Shown: positions 8,516 through 16,600 of the stretch, one piece after another
Layout of the letters: every line of letters starts with the position of its first letter
Numbering within the stretch: the first letter of the stretch is position 1
Origin: JBBQWS01 sp038210415
Lineage (GTDB): Bacteria; Actinomycetota; Actinomycetes; Prado026
Assembly (NCBI GenBank): GCA_038210415.1
Contig: JBBQWS010000011.1
Span: forward strand, 8,880 to 72,879
Reading direction: 5' to 3'
DNA: 64,000 bases
Notes under the pieces: model-generated
Told to the model about the DNA's origin: nothing
The model's input: only the letters and a program-made list of their open reading frames with translations
Database searches by the model: none
Program-made: the position numbers and the translations under genes

Positions 8516-9426
8516 CGGTGCTGTCCGTTCGTCGAAGGGGTCGAGGCCAGGATGACGGAGCGGGTCAGTCCACGTGGGTTGTCCGGGTCGAGGCCGCGCG
8601 ACGCGGCGACGGCGAGAGCGAGCCGCTGCGCCACCACGAGCTGGGCGAGCGGGTCGAGGTCGCTGGTCACCACGGTCGCACCGGTGGCCTGCACTGTCTC
8701 GACCAGCCCGGCGGGCGGCGTGCCGAACACGAAGACGAGCGAGTGCGGGCCGGCCACGGCGATGGGCCCGTGCCGGTAGTCCATCGAGGGGTACGACTCC
8801 GACCAGGCCTGCGCTGCCTCGCGGATCTTCAGCGCCGCCTCGTGCGCCAGCCCGACCGACCAGCCGGTGCCGAGGAAGACGAAATGCTCGAATCGCGCGG
8901 GGTCGACCGGCAGCGGGGCCGCCACGGCGAGGTGCCCGTCCCGGACGACCGGGCCGAGGTCCTCGCCCAGTGCTCCCCGGACCAGCGCGAGCAGAGTCGT
9001 CGGGAACCGGGTCTGCACGACGCTCGTCTCGTCGGCGTAGTCGAGGACGAGCCGGTGGTCGACAAGTGCATCCACCGGCTCGCCCCGCACCGCGGTCACG
9101 GCGACCGTGCTCGAGCCCGGCTGCAGGGAGCGCAGGGCGTCGAGGATCTCGGTCGTCGTACCGGACCGGGTGATCGCGACGACGCGGTCGTAGCCGCGCC
9201 GCTGGACGACCGCGGACTCCGAGCCGTAGCTCGCGTCGGTCTCGCCGAACCCGGCCTCCTCGCGCAGGGCCGCGTAGGCCATCGCGACGAAGGCGGACGT
9301 CCCGCAACCCAGGGCCAGCACGCGCTCGCCTCGGGCGGCCAGCAGGGCGCCGGCCGTCCCGAGCTGCTGGCGGGCCTGCTCCCAGACGGCGGGCTGGCTG
9401 ATGATCTCGCGCTCTGTTGCGTTCAT
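8512..9426 (-). CDS. SIS-domain sugar-phosphate isomerase/deaminase (GlmS/AgaS-like)
   Basis: This 304-residue protein consists of two sugar isomerase (SIS) domains and lacks the glutaminase half of GlmS. The first domain contains LALGCGTSAFVAMA and ITRSGTTTEILDAL, the phosphosugar-binding Ser/Thr loop. The second contains FLGTGWSVGLAHEAALKIRE, which resembles the GlmS isomerase motif with its conserved Glu-Ala-Ala-Leu-Lys. AgaS-like relatives deaminate and isomerise amino-sugar phosphates. It is the first gene of the transporter operon and divergent from the amidohydrolase. With kinase and aldolase nearby, an amino-sugar route is plausible but not proven. Confidence 0.85.
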   Translation of the reverse strand: MNATEREIISQPAVWEQARQQLGTAGALLAARGERVLALGCGTSAFVAMAYAALREEAGFGETDASYGSESAVVQRRGYDRVVAITRSGTTTEILDALRSLQPGSSTVAVTAVRGEPVDALVDHRLVLDYADETSVVQTRFPTTLLALVRGALGEDLGPVVRDGHLAVAAPLPVDPARFEHFVFLGTGWSVGLAHEAALKIREAAQAWSESYPSMDYRHGPIAVAGPHSLVFVFGTPPAGLVETVQATGATVVTSDLDPLAQLVVAQRLALAVAASRGLDPDNPRGLTRSVILASTPSTNGQHR

Positions 9427-9484
9427 GATGGCGTGAGTATGCTCATATCTGCTCGATTATGGGGAGAGTCTCGACCAAAGTGAA

Positions 9485-9503
9485 CAAACGAGATGAGCGT
9501 TTC
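9485..9503. promoter_or_regulatory. Inverted AAACG/CGTTT repeat in the divergent SIS-amidohydrolase promoter
   Basis: AAACG (9486-9490) and CGTTT (9498-9502) form an inverted repeat with a 7-base spacer at the amidohydrolase start. The 66-base gap before it also holds a TATGCTCATA-like element near 9437. The half-site matches those at 4249 and 12810, so it is a candidate binding site for the cluster's DeoR repressor, controlling the SIS/transporter operon and the amidohydrolase together. Confidence 0.4.
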
Positions 9504-10590
9504 TATGAGTGATCTGCGACCCGGCAGCGCCGGACCAGGCCCTGGCGAGCTGACCGACCTCCGGCTGCGCGACTTCGCGCCGGTGCCGTCGATCCGCCGG
9601 CCGCTGACCTCGGTGCCCAGGCCGGCCGAGCCTGTCGTCGACATGCACAACCACGTAGGCCGTTGGCTGTCCGGGGACGGCAGCTGGCTCGCGCCGGACG
9701 TCGACGCGCTGCTCGCCGACCTGGACGACGTCGGAGTGGCCACCCTGGTCAACCTGGACGGTCGCTGGGGCGCCGAGCTGGCCGAGAACCTCGACCGGTA
9801 CGACGCCGCGCACCCAGCCCGCTTCGCGACGTTCTGCCACCTCGACTGGTCGCTGCTGCGGGCCGACCGCCCGACCGAGGCGCTCGTCCGCTCGCTCACC
9901 GGGTCGGCTGCCGCCGGGGCCCGCGGGGTCAAGGTCTGGAAGGACCTCGGGCTACAGGTCACCGACAGTGCGGGGCAACAGGTGCTGCCCGACGACGAGC
10001 GGCTCACCGACGTCTTCCTCGCGGCGGGTGAGCTCGGCCTGCCTGTCCTCATCCACACCGCGGACCCGGTCGCGTTCTTCGCGCCCCTGGACCGGCACAA
10101 CGAGCGGCTGGACGAGCTCGGCGAGATGCCGGCGTGGTGGTTCGGCGGCCCGGAGCACCCGACGTTCGACCGGCTGATGGCTGCTCTCGAGACCGTGGTG
10201 GCCCGCGCGCCGGGCACCACCTTCGTCGGCGCACACGTGGGGTGCGCGGCGGAGGACCTCGACTGGGTACGCCGGATGCTGCTGACCTACCCGAACTTCA
10301 ACGTCGACCTCGGCGGCCGGCTCGGCGAGCTCGGGCGGCAGCCGCGCCGCTTCGCAGCGCTGGTCGCCGACCACCCGGACCGGGTGCTGTTCGGCACCGA
10401 CTCGTTCCCGCCGGACCCGGCCGTCTACCGGACGTACTACCAGTTCCTCGAGACGGCGGACGAGTGCTTCCCGTACGCGCCCGGCTGTGAGGTGCCGCCG
10501 CAAGGGCGCTGGGAGATCAGCGGGGCGGCCCTCCCGGTGGAGCATCTGACCGCGGTCTACGGCGGCAATGCCCGGCGGATCCTCGGCTGA
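9493..10590 (+). CDS. Amidohydrolase family protein (TIM-barrel metal hydrolase)
   Basis: This 365-residue protein belongs to the amidohydrolase-2 type (PF04909-like) branch. Candidate metal ligands are in the expected order: DMHNHVG (about residue 50), a Lys in GVKVWKDLG, His in LIHTADP and GAHVGC, and Asp in FGTDSFPPD. Relatives are decarboxylases, lactonases or hydrolases rather than NagA-type deacetylases. ATG 9493 or ATG 9505 could start it; both have weak ribosome sites. It is divergent from the SIS-transporter operon. A role in processing the imported sugar is implied only by location. Confidence 0.8.
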   Translation: MSVSMSDLRPGSAGPGPGELTDLRLRDFAPVPSIRRPLTSVPRPAEPVVDMHNHVGRWLSGDGSWLAPDVDALLADLDDVGVATLVNLDGRWGAELAENLDRYDAAHPARFATFCHLDWSLLRADRPTEALVRSLTGSAAAGARGVKVWKDLGLQVTDSAGQQVLPDDERLTDVFLAAGELGLPVLIHTADPVAFFAPLDRHNERLDELGEMPAWWFGGPEHPTFDRLMAALETVVARAPGTTFVGAHVGCAAEDLDWVRRMLLTYPNFNVDLGGRLGELGRQPRRFAALVADHPDRVLFGTDSFPPDPAVYRTYYQFLETADECFPYAPGCEVPPQGRWEISGAALPVEHLTAVYGGNARRILG

Positions 10591-10602
10591 CTCCGGGAGC
10601 TG

Positions 10603-11442
10603 TCAGGCGCCGGCCAGGACGGCCAGCTGGGTCGCCACGACGCCGGCCATGGCGGCGCGGGCGGGGGCGAGGTACTTGCGCGGGTCGACGACCGACTCGT
10701 TCGCAGCGAGGTAGGCCCGGACCGCCCCCGTGAACGCGATGTTCAGCGCCGTCCCGATGTTGACCTTGACCATGCCGGCCTGAACCGCCGCCCGGAGCTC
10801 GTCGTCCGGGACGCCGCTCGACCCGTGCAGCACGAGCGGGACGCCTACGGCGGCGGCCAGCCGGGCAATCAGGTCGTGATCGAGCACGGCCGTGCGGTCG
10901 GTCATCGCGTGCGAGCTGCCGACCGCGACGGCCAGCCCGTCGACCCCGGTTGCGGCGACGTAGGCGGCCGCCTGCTCCGGGTCTGTGCGCACGCCGGGGG
11001 CGTGGGCGCCGTCCTTGCCCCCGACTTCGCCCAGCTCGGCTTCGACCCACAGCCCCAGCGAATGGCCCCAGTCCGCCGCCGCGCGGGTCGCCGCCACGTT
11101 CTCGGCGAAGGGCCGCCTCGACGCGTCGTACATCACCGAACCGAACCCGTGGTCGGCCGCCTGGTGCAGCAGGGCGTCGTCCTCGACGTGATCCAGGTGC
11201 AGGGAGACGGGGACGTCCGCGGCGGCGGCGACTGCGACGCTCGCGGCCGCGAGCGGCCCGAGTCGGCCACCGTGGAACTTCACGGCGTTCTCGCTGATCG
11301 AGATGATGACGGCCAGTCGGGCCTGCTCGGCGCCGGCCACGATCGCCTCCGCGTGCTCGAGGCAGATGGCGTTGAACGCCCCGGCGGCCCCGCCGCGGCG
11401 GCGGACGTCGGCGATGAGCTCCGCGGTGGGGACGAGCGGCAT
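10603..11442 (-). CDS. Class II fructose/tagatose-bisphosphate aldolase family protein
   Basis: This zinc-dependent ketose-bisphosphate aldolase (279 residues, GatY/KbaY-like length) splits a ketose bisphosphate or ketose phosphate into two three-carbon units. The zinc and catalytic residues are present: HLDH (about residues 82-85), EAELGEVGG, SSHAM and VLHGSSG with the third His. The phosphate-binding end reads KVNIGTALN. It lies 48 bases downstream of the GH4 gene on the same strand, with AAAGG before ATG 11442. Fructose, tagatose and deoxy-inositol derivatives are all possible substrates. The cluster fits cleavage of a phosphorylated ketose. Confidence 0.88.
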   Translation of the reverse strand: MPLVPTAELIADVRRRGGAAGAFNAICLEHAEAIVAGAEQARLAVIISISENAVKFHGGRLGPLAAASVAVAAAADVPVSLHLDHVEDDALLHQAADHGFGSVMYDASRRPFAENVAATRAAADWGHSLGLWVEAELGEVGGKDGAHAPGVRTDPEQAAAYVAATGVDGLAVAVGSSHAMTDRTAVLDHDLIARLAAAVGVPLVLHGSSGVPDDELRAAVQAGMVKVNIGTALNIAFTGAVRAYLAANESVVDPRKYLAPARAAMAGVVATQLAVLAGA

Positions 11443-11490
11443 GGCAGCGCGCCTTTCGTGGTGGTCAAGGAGCAGTGCGGCGAACGAGGG

Positions 11491-12798
11491 TCACAGGGCG
11501 AGCCCACCACGCAAGGTCTCGGGCAGCAGGTCTCCGTGGGCCAGGGTGAGCTCGTCGCACAGGGCCCAGATCTGGTCGACCGTCAACGTCGCCGCGGTGT
11601 TCGGGTCGAGCATGGCGGCAGTGCGGACGAGCCTCGGGTCGCCCGTCAGCGCGGCCTGCACGGCGAGCTCGCCCGGCGCGACGAACGCTCGGTTCAGTGC
11701 TGCCAGCGCAGGCGGCAGCGCGCCGACGTACGTCGGGTGGACGCCGAGCTCGTCGAGCGCGCACGGCACCTCGACGGCATAGTCCTGCGGCAGGTTCGTG
11801 ATGAGCCCGGTATTGCGCACGTTGCCGAAGATGGTGCGTTTGGTGCCGGTCTCGAGCGAGTGGATGACCTGCGGGGCGTACTCGGTGGAGTCGCGGTCGA
11901 TCTCGAGCCGCTCGCCGGCCCGCAGGGCGCGCCGGGTCTCGGCGTACTCAGCGAGGTTGTCCTCGCTGATGCCGATGTAGGCGCCGACGGCGAGACGCAG
12001 CCGCTCGACCTCCGCGTCGTGGTGGAGGTACCACGGGACGTACTCGCTGGAGTGCTCGCTCGTCTCGGTCGGGTAGAACCCGAGCCGGCGGTACATGTCG
12101 ACCCGGACCCGGCGGCGCAGCTCAGGGTCGGCCGCGATCTTGGCGTCCAGCAACGGGTACAGGCTCTCGCCGCCGCGCTCCCACCGCAGGACCCAGGCCT
12201 GGTGGTTGACGCCGGCACTGGAGTACGAGACCTCGTCGAACGGCACGCCGACGACGTCGCAGAGGCCGCGTACCGTCCAGTAGACCGAGTGGCACAGGCC
12301 CACGACCTTGAGATCGGGAGCGGCCGCAGCGAGGTAGGCGATGTTCATCGCCATCGGGTTCGTGTAGTTGAGCAGCCAGGCGTCCGGGCAGATCTCGAGC
12401 ATGTCGCGAGCGATCCCGTCGAGGACGGGGAAGGTGCGCAGGCCCCGGAAGATGCCGCCGATGCCGATCGTGTCGGCGATGGTCTGCCGCAGCCCGTACC
12501 TCGCCGGGATCTCGATGTCGCGCACCGTGGCCGCGTGCATCCCGACCTGGATCGCGTTGACGACGTAGTCGGCGCCGTCCAGGGCTCGGCGGCGGTCGGC
12601 GCTGGTCACGATCTCGGGGCGTACGCCGAGCTGGTCGGCGATCGCCCGGGCGAGGGCCTCGGCGGTCTCGAGCCGCTCGGGGTCGATGTCGTGCAGCACG
12701 ATCCGCACCCCCGCAAGCTCGGGGAAGCCGAGGATGTCGCCGAGGAGCTCGCGGGTGAAGACGACGCTGCCGGCACCGAGAAACGTGATCGTAGTCAT
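11491..12798 (-). CDS. GH4 family glycosidase (alpha-galactosidase/alpha-glucosidase, MelA-like)
   Basis: GH4 enzymes hydrolyse glycosides with NAD+ and Mn2+ through a redox-elimination mechanism. The 435 residues include the N-terminal NAD motif GAGSVVFTRELL (residues 8-19), the acidic HDIDPERL after strand 2, and NYTNPMAM. The metal ligands are likely Cys in GLCHS and His in GVNHQAW. The glycoside may be cleaved unphosphorylated or phosphorylated; the sequence does not decide. It is divergent from the deoR gene and probably co-transcribed with the aldolase. Confidence 0.9.
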   Translation of the reverse strand: MTTITFLGAGSVVFTRELLGDILGFPELAGVRIVLHDIDPERLETAEALARAIADQLGVRPEIVTSADRRRALDGADYVVNAIQVGMHAATVRDIEIPARYGLRQTIADTIGIGGIFRGLRTFPVLDGIARDMLEICPDAWLLNYTNPMAMNIAYLAAAAPDLKVVGLCHSVYWTVRGLCDVVGVPFDEVSYSSAGVNHQAWVLRWERGGESLYPLLDAKIAADPELRRRVRVDMYRRLGFYPTETSEHSSEYVPWYLHHDAEVERLRLAVGAYIGISEDNLAEYAETRRALRAGERLEIDRDSTEYAPQVIHSLETGTKRTIFGNVRNTGLITNLPQDYAVEVPCALDELGVHPTYVGALPPALAALNRAFVAPGELAVQAALTGDPRLVRTAAMLDPNTAATLTVDQIWALCDELTLAHGDLLPETLRGGLAL

Positions 12799-12808
12799 GA
12801 CGGAAGTG

Positions 12809-12861
12809 TCGTTTCTCCTGGCCAAACGCGCAAGAAAAGACGACAATGTGCAGGCAAACGA
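12809..12861. promoter_or_regulatory. CGTTT/AAACG half-sites in the GH4-deoR divergent promoter
   Basis: The 124-base gap between the divergent GH4 and deoR starts holds TCGTTTC (12809-12815), AAACG (12824-12828, inverted, 9-base spacer) and CAAACGA (12855-12861). The last shares seven bases with CAAACGA at 9485-9491. The gap is also AT-richer than its surroundings. These are the best candidates for the DeoR operator and fit autoregulation. Confidence 0.45.
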
Positions 12862-12922
12862 ACAGTACCGACTGCTCGTTCGGGTCGGTCCACCGTTCGG
12901 TCCACCCTGAGGAGCCCGCGCC

Positions 12923-13723
12923 GTGCCCCGTGTCTCGCTACGCCGTGCCGATCGCGTCTCGGCCATCCTCGAACAGCTGGCAGCCGACCATTCGGTCAAC
13001 GCCACCGAGCTGGCCGCCCGGTTCGGCGTCTCGGCGGCCACGCTCCGCCGCGACCTGCAGATGCTCGAGGACCAGAAGCTGCTCAGCCGCACGCACGGCG
13101 GCGCGCTGGCCCAGGACGTCGCGTACGAGCTGCCGGTGCGGTACCGCGGCGGGCAGAACCGCGAGCAGAAGCGGGCCATCGCCACGGTGGCCGCGTCCCG
13201 GCTGCCCAAGGGGCCACTCACGCTCGGCCTCACCGGCGGCACGACGACCAGCGAGGTCGCCCGAATCATCGCCGACCGGGTCGACCTGACCGTCATCACG
13301 AATGCGCTCAACATCGCGACCGAGCTGGCCCTGCGGCCACGGGTCAAGATCATCGTGACCGGTGGGGTGAGCCGGTCACAGTCGTACGAGCTGGTCGGCC
13401 CGCTGGCCGAGCAGACCCTGCTGGGCCTGAACATGGAGGTCGCAGTCGTCGGCGTCGACGGGATCGACGCCGAAGGCGGCCTCACCACGCACGACGAGGT
13501 CGAGGGGCACACCAACGCCACGATGATCAAGCGGGCCCGGCGCGTGATCGTCGTCGCCGACGGGTCGAAGGTGGGCCGGGTCCTGCTCGCCGGCATCTGT
13601 CCGGTGTCGGCAATCGCCGAGCTCGTCACCGACCGGACCGCAGACCCGCAGGCCCTCGCTGCGCTGCGCGCGGCAGGGGTCACGGTGCACGTCGTCGAGA
13701 GCCCAACGGCTTCCGACCACTAG
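12923..13723 (+). CDS. DeoR/GlpR family transcriptional repressor
   Basis: The 266-residue protein has an N-terminal DeoR winged helix (residues 8-62: RVSAILEQLAADHSVNATEL, then VSAATLRRDLQMLE). A sugar-phosphate sensor domain of the ribose-isomerase fold follows (LTLGLTGGTTTSEVARII, VVGVDGIDAEGGLTT, VVADGSKVGR). GTG 12923 is preceded by GAGGAG. Such proteins repress sugar operons until a phosphorylated intermediate binds. It closes the catabolic cluster, so its likely regulon is the three promoters sharing CGTTT half-sites. Confidence 0.93.
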   Translation: MPRVSLRRADRVSAILEQLAADHSVNATELAARFGVSAATLRRDLQMLEDQKLLSRTHGGALAQDVAYELPVRYRGGQNREQKRAIATVAASRLPKGPLTLGLTGGTTTSEVARIIADRVDLTVITNALNIATELALRPRVKIIVTGGVSRSQSYELVGPLAEQTLLGLNMEVAVVGVDGIDAEGGLTTHDEVEGHTNATMIKRARRVIVVADGSKVGRVLLAGICPVSAIAELVTDRTADPQALAALRAAGVTVHVVESPTASDH

Positions 13724-13726
13724 CCT
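13721..13726 (+). promoter_or_regulatory. Putative -10 box (TAGCCT) for a leaderless MFS transcript
   Basis: TAGCCT fits the actinobacterial TANNNT -10 box and ends 8 bases before ATG 13735. No Shine-Dalgarno sequence precedes that ATG, so transcription probably starts at or next to the start codon. It overlaps the deoR stop codon region. Confidence 0.4.
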
Positions 13727-13734
13727 GCGTTGCC

Positions 13735-15051
13735 ATGAGGGGGACGCAGCCGCTGCCTAGCGGCATGAAGGGACCCATGTCGCGGAAGGGGGGGCGGGGG
13801 GTCCGGGGAGTGCTCGCCGGACGCGGCTTCCGGCGGCTGTTCGCGGTCCGGCTCACGTCCCAGTTCGCCGACGGGCTGCTGCAGTCAGGACTGGCGACGT
13901 ACGTGCTGTTCGCGCCGGAGAAGCAGGCTTCGGGCGCGAAGATCGCGGCCTCGTTCGCCGTGCTGCTGCTGCCGTACTCGCTCGTCGGGCCGTTCGCCGG
14001 CGTGCTGCTGGACCGCTGGCGGCGGCGGCAGGTCCTGGTCGTCGCCAACCTCGTACGCGCCGTCTTCGTCGCCGCCCTCACCGCGCTCGTCGCTGCCGGC
14101 GCGGACGGCTGGGTGTTCGTCGCCTGCGCGTTGGCCTCGCTGGGCGTGAACCGGTTCTACCTCGCGGCGCTGTCCGCGGGGCTGCCGCATGTCGTCCACC
14201 GCGACCAGCTCGTCGTGGCCAACGCGCTCGCCACGACGACCGGAACCGTCACCGTCGCGCTGGGCGTGGGGCTCGGACTCACCGTCCGGGTGCTCGGCGG
14301 CGCGAACCACGCGGTCGATGCCGTGATCGTCGGGACCGCGGGCGCCGCCTACCTGATCGCGTCCCTGCTCGCGACCCGGCTGGGACGCGACCAGCTCGGC
14401 CCGGACCCGGGGGAGCACACTGCCGAGCTCGGGCCCGACTCACCCGGCCTGCGCTCGGGGGTCCGCTACCTCTACGGCCGCCGGACCGCCTGGAACGCGC
14501 TGGCCGCGCTCGGGGCCATGCGCGTGGCCTTCGGCACGATGACCGTGCTGGTCGTGCTGCTGCAACGGGCGACCTTCCATCGACCCGACGACGCCAACGC
14601 GGGCCTGAAGGGGGTGGCCATCACCTTTGTCGCCGTCGCCCTCGGGGTGCCGCTTGGCGCGATGGTGACCCCCAGCGGTGTGCTGCGCTACGGCGCAGGT
14701 CGCTGGATCCCGGGCCTCGAGCTGATCACCGGATCGGTGCTGCTCGGCGCCGTCCTGCCGTTCCGGCAGCCGCTGCTGATCCTGGCCGGGTTCGTGCTGG
14801 GGTTCGCAGCGCAAGGGGTGAAGGTATGCGTCGACTCGACGGTGCAGGCCACCGTCGACGACCAGCACCGGGGCTTCGCCTTCGCCCTGTACGACGTCCT
14901 GTTCAACGTCGCGTTCGTCGCCGCGGTGGTCGTGGCGGCGCTGGTGATCCCGCCGAGCGGAAAGTCGCCCGCGATCGTGGTGGCGACGTCGGCGCTGCTG
15001 ACCGCCACCGCCCTGTGGTACGCCCGGGTCACCCCGTCCGAACCGCGCTAG
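13735..15051 (+). CDS. MFS transporter
   Basis: This 438-residue membrane protein has about 12 hydrophobic segments. The MFS loop 2-3 motif is recognisable in GVLLDRWRRRQVLVVANLVRA. It resembles the MFS proteins that sit next to the CCA-adding enzyme in other actinobacteria. The substrate is unknown. ATG 13735 is taken because of the TAGCCT box 8 bases upstream; ATG 13765 or 13777 would shorten the basic N-terminus (SRKGGRGVRGVLAGRGFRR) without touching the membrane core. It marks the right border of the accessory insert. Confidence 0.85.
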   Translation: MRGTQPLPSGMKGPMSRKGGRGVRGVLAGRGFRRLFAVRLTSQFADGLLQSGLATYVLFAPEKQASGAKIAASFAVLLLPYSLVGPFAGVLLDRWRRRQVLVVANLVRAVFVAALTALVAAGADGWVFVACALASLGVNRFYLAALSAGLPHVVHRDQLVVANALATTTGTVTVALGVGLGLTVRVLGGANHAVDAVIVGTAGAAYLIASLLATRLGRDQLGPDPGEHTAELGPDSPGLRSGVRYLYGRRTAWNALAALGAMRVAFGTMTVLVVLLQRATFHRPDDANAGLKGVAITFVAVALGVPLGAMVTPSGVLRYGAGRWIPGLELITGSVLLGAVLPFRQPLLILAGFVLGFAAQGVKVCVDSTVQATVDDQHRGFAFALYDVLFNVAFVAAVVVAALVIPPSGKSPAIVVATSALLTATALWYARVTPSEPR

Positions 15052-15066
15052 CCGAGCACGGCCGCG

Positions 15067-16557
15067 TCAGGCACTCGACTCCGGCTGCTCCGCCCACCAC
15101 GCCCGAAGCTCGGCCTCCGCGTCGGCCGGGTCGAGCGGGCCGCGGTCCAGGCGCAGCTCCATCAGGAATGCGTACGCCCGACCCACGAGACGGCCGGGGG
15201 GAACACCGAGGATCGCCATGATCTGGGTACCGTCGAGCGAAGGACGCAGCGCCGCCCGGCCCTCCTCCTCGGCCAGCCGCTCGATCCGCTGCTCCAGCGA
15301 GTCGTACGTGGCCTTGAGCAGCGCGGCCCGACGCTGGTTGCGGGTGGTGCAGTCGGCCCGGGTCAGCTTGTGCAGCCGGCTCAGCAGCGGCCCGGCGTCA
15401 CGGACGTAGCGGCGTACCGCCGAGTCGGTCCACTCACCGTTGCCGTACCCGTGGAACCGCAGGTGCAGCTCGACCAGCTGGGCCACGTCGTCGGTGAGCT
15501 CGTTGCTGAACTTCAGCGCCTGCATCCTCTTGCGGGTGAGCTTCGCGCCGACGACCTCGTGGTGGTGGAAGCTCACCCCGCCACCGGTTTCGAAGCGCCG
15601 GGTGCGTGGCTTGCCAACGTCGTGCATGAGCGCCGCGAACCGCAGCACGAAGTCGGGGCCGGGAACGTCGCCGTTGGGGCCGTCCTCCAGGTCGATCGCC
15701 TGCTCGAGCACGATCAACGTGTGCTCGTAGACGTCCTTGTGCCGATGGTGCTCGTCGATCTCGAGCTTCAGCAGCGGAAGCTCGGGCAGCACGTGGGCGG
15801 CCAGCCCGGAGTCGGCGAGCAGCGCCAGTCCCTCGCGCGGGTAGAGCCCGCACACCAGCTTGACCAGCTCGCCCTGAACCCGCTCGGCGGACACGATGTC
15901 GATGCGCCCTGCCATCGCGGTCATCGCCGCGACGACGTCGGGGGCGACGTCGAACCCGAGCTGGGAGGCGAACCGGGCCGCACGCATCATCCGCAGCGGG
16001 TCGTCGGAGAACGAGTCCTCGGGGGTGCCCGGGGTACGAAGGACGCCCGCCGCGAGGTCGACGAGACCGCCGTACGGGTCGACGAAGGTGCGACCCGGCA
16101 GCGAGACGGCCATCGCGTTGACGCTGAAGTCGCGTCGCACCAGGTCGGCCTCGAGAGAGTCGCCGTACGTCACCTCGGGGTTGCGCGACGCCCGGTCGTA
16201 CGCCTCCGAGCGGTACGTCGTGATCTCGAGCCGGTACTCGTCCTTGCTGACGCCGACGGTGCCGAACGCGATACCGACGTCCCAGACGGCGTCGGCCCAG
16301 CCGGCGACGAGCTCCAGCACCCGCTCGGGCGGGGCGGACGTGGCGAAGTCGAGGTCGTCGCCGAGCCGGCCGAGCAGCGCGTCCCGCACCGACCCACCGA
16401 CCAGCGCGATCTGCTCACCGGCCTTGGCGAACCGCTCGCCGAGCGCGTCGATGACCGGCGCGAGGTGCAGCAGCTCGGTCACCGCCCGTCGCTGGGCAGC
16501 GCTCAGCCGGGCGGCGACGTCGGCCGTACGGGGCGCGGACTCAGAACCGGTGGACAC
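15067..16557 (-). CDS. pcnA: CCA tRNA nucleotidyltransferase
   Basis: This enzyme adds or repairs the 3' CCA of tRNAs. The nucleotidyltransferase domain at the N-terminus has ALVGGSVRDALLGR and the metal-binding DLDFAT. The following RRDFSVNAMAV and GLVDLAAGVLRTPG are the class II CCA core. A central HD domain follows (HDVGKPRTRR, with FHHHEVVG), as in actinobacterial family members. GTG 16557 is preferred over TTG 16566 because TACCCT lies 8 bases upstream, giving 496 residues. It is divergent from the NUDIX gene, as is usual around murJ in this phylum. Confidence 0.95.
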   Translation of the reverse strand: MSTGSESAPRTADVAARLSAAQRRAVTELLHLAPVIDALGERFAKAGEQIALVGGSVRDALLGRLGDDLDFATSAPPERVLELVAGWADAVWDVGIAFGTVGVSKDEYRLEITTYRSEAYDRASRNPEVTYGDSLEADLVRRDFSVNAMAVSLPGRTFVDPYGGLVDLAAGVLRTPGTPEDSFSDDPLRMMRAARFASQLGFDVAPDVVAAMTAMAGRIDIVSAERVQGELVKLVCGLYPREGLALLADSGLAAHVLPELPLLKLEIDEHHRHKDVYEHTLIVLEQAIDLEDGPNGDVPGPDFVLRFAALMHDVGKPRTRRFETGGGVSFHHHEVVGAKLTRKRMQALKFSNELTDDVAQLVELHLRFHGYGNGEWTDSAVRRYVRDAGPLLSRLHKLTRADCTTRNQRRAALLKATYDSLEQRIERLAEEEGRAALRPSLDGTQIMAILGVPPGRLVGRAYAFLMELRLDRGPLDPADAEAELRAWWAEQPESSA

Positions 16558-16565
16558 GTGGAGCA

Positions 16566-16594
16566 AGGGTAGGGGGCGCGAAGCCTCGTACGAT
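16566..16594. promoter_or_regulatory. Back-to-back -10 boxes between pcnA and the NUDIX gene
   Basis: The 43-base gap holds TACCCT on the minus strand (16566-16571, 8 bases before the pcnA GTG) and TACGAT on the plus strand (16589-16594, 6 bases before the NUDIX GTG). Neither start has a ribosome-binding site. Both transcripts are therefore predicted to be leaderless and to start within or beside the start codons. Confidence 0.45.
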
Positions 16595-16600
16595 CACACG

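Noticed and set aside
10825..13734. A long plus-strand frame joined upstream of the MFS transporter
   Set aside because: It is antisense to the aldolase and GH4 genes and out of frame with deoR; only the part from 13735 is a protein.
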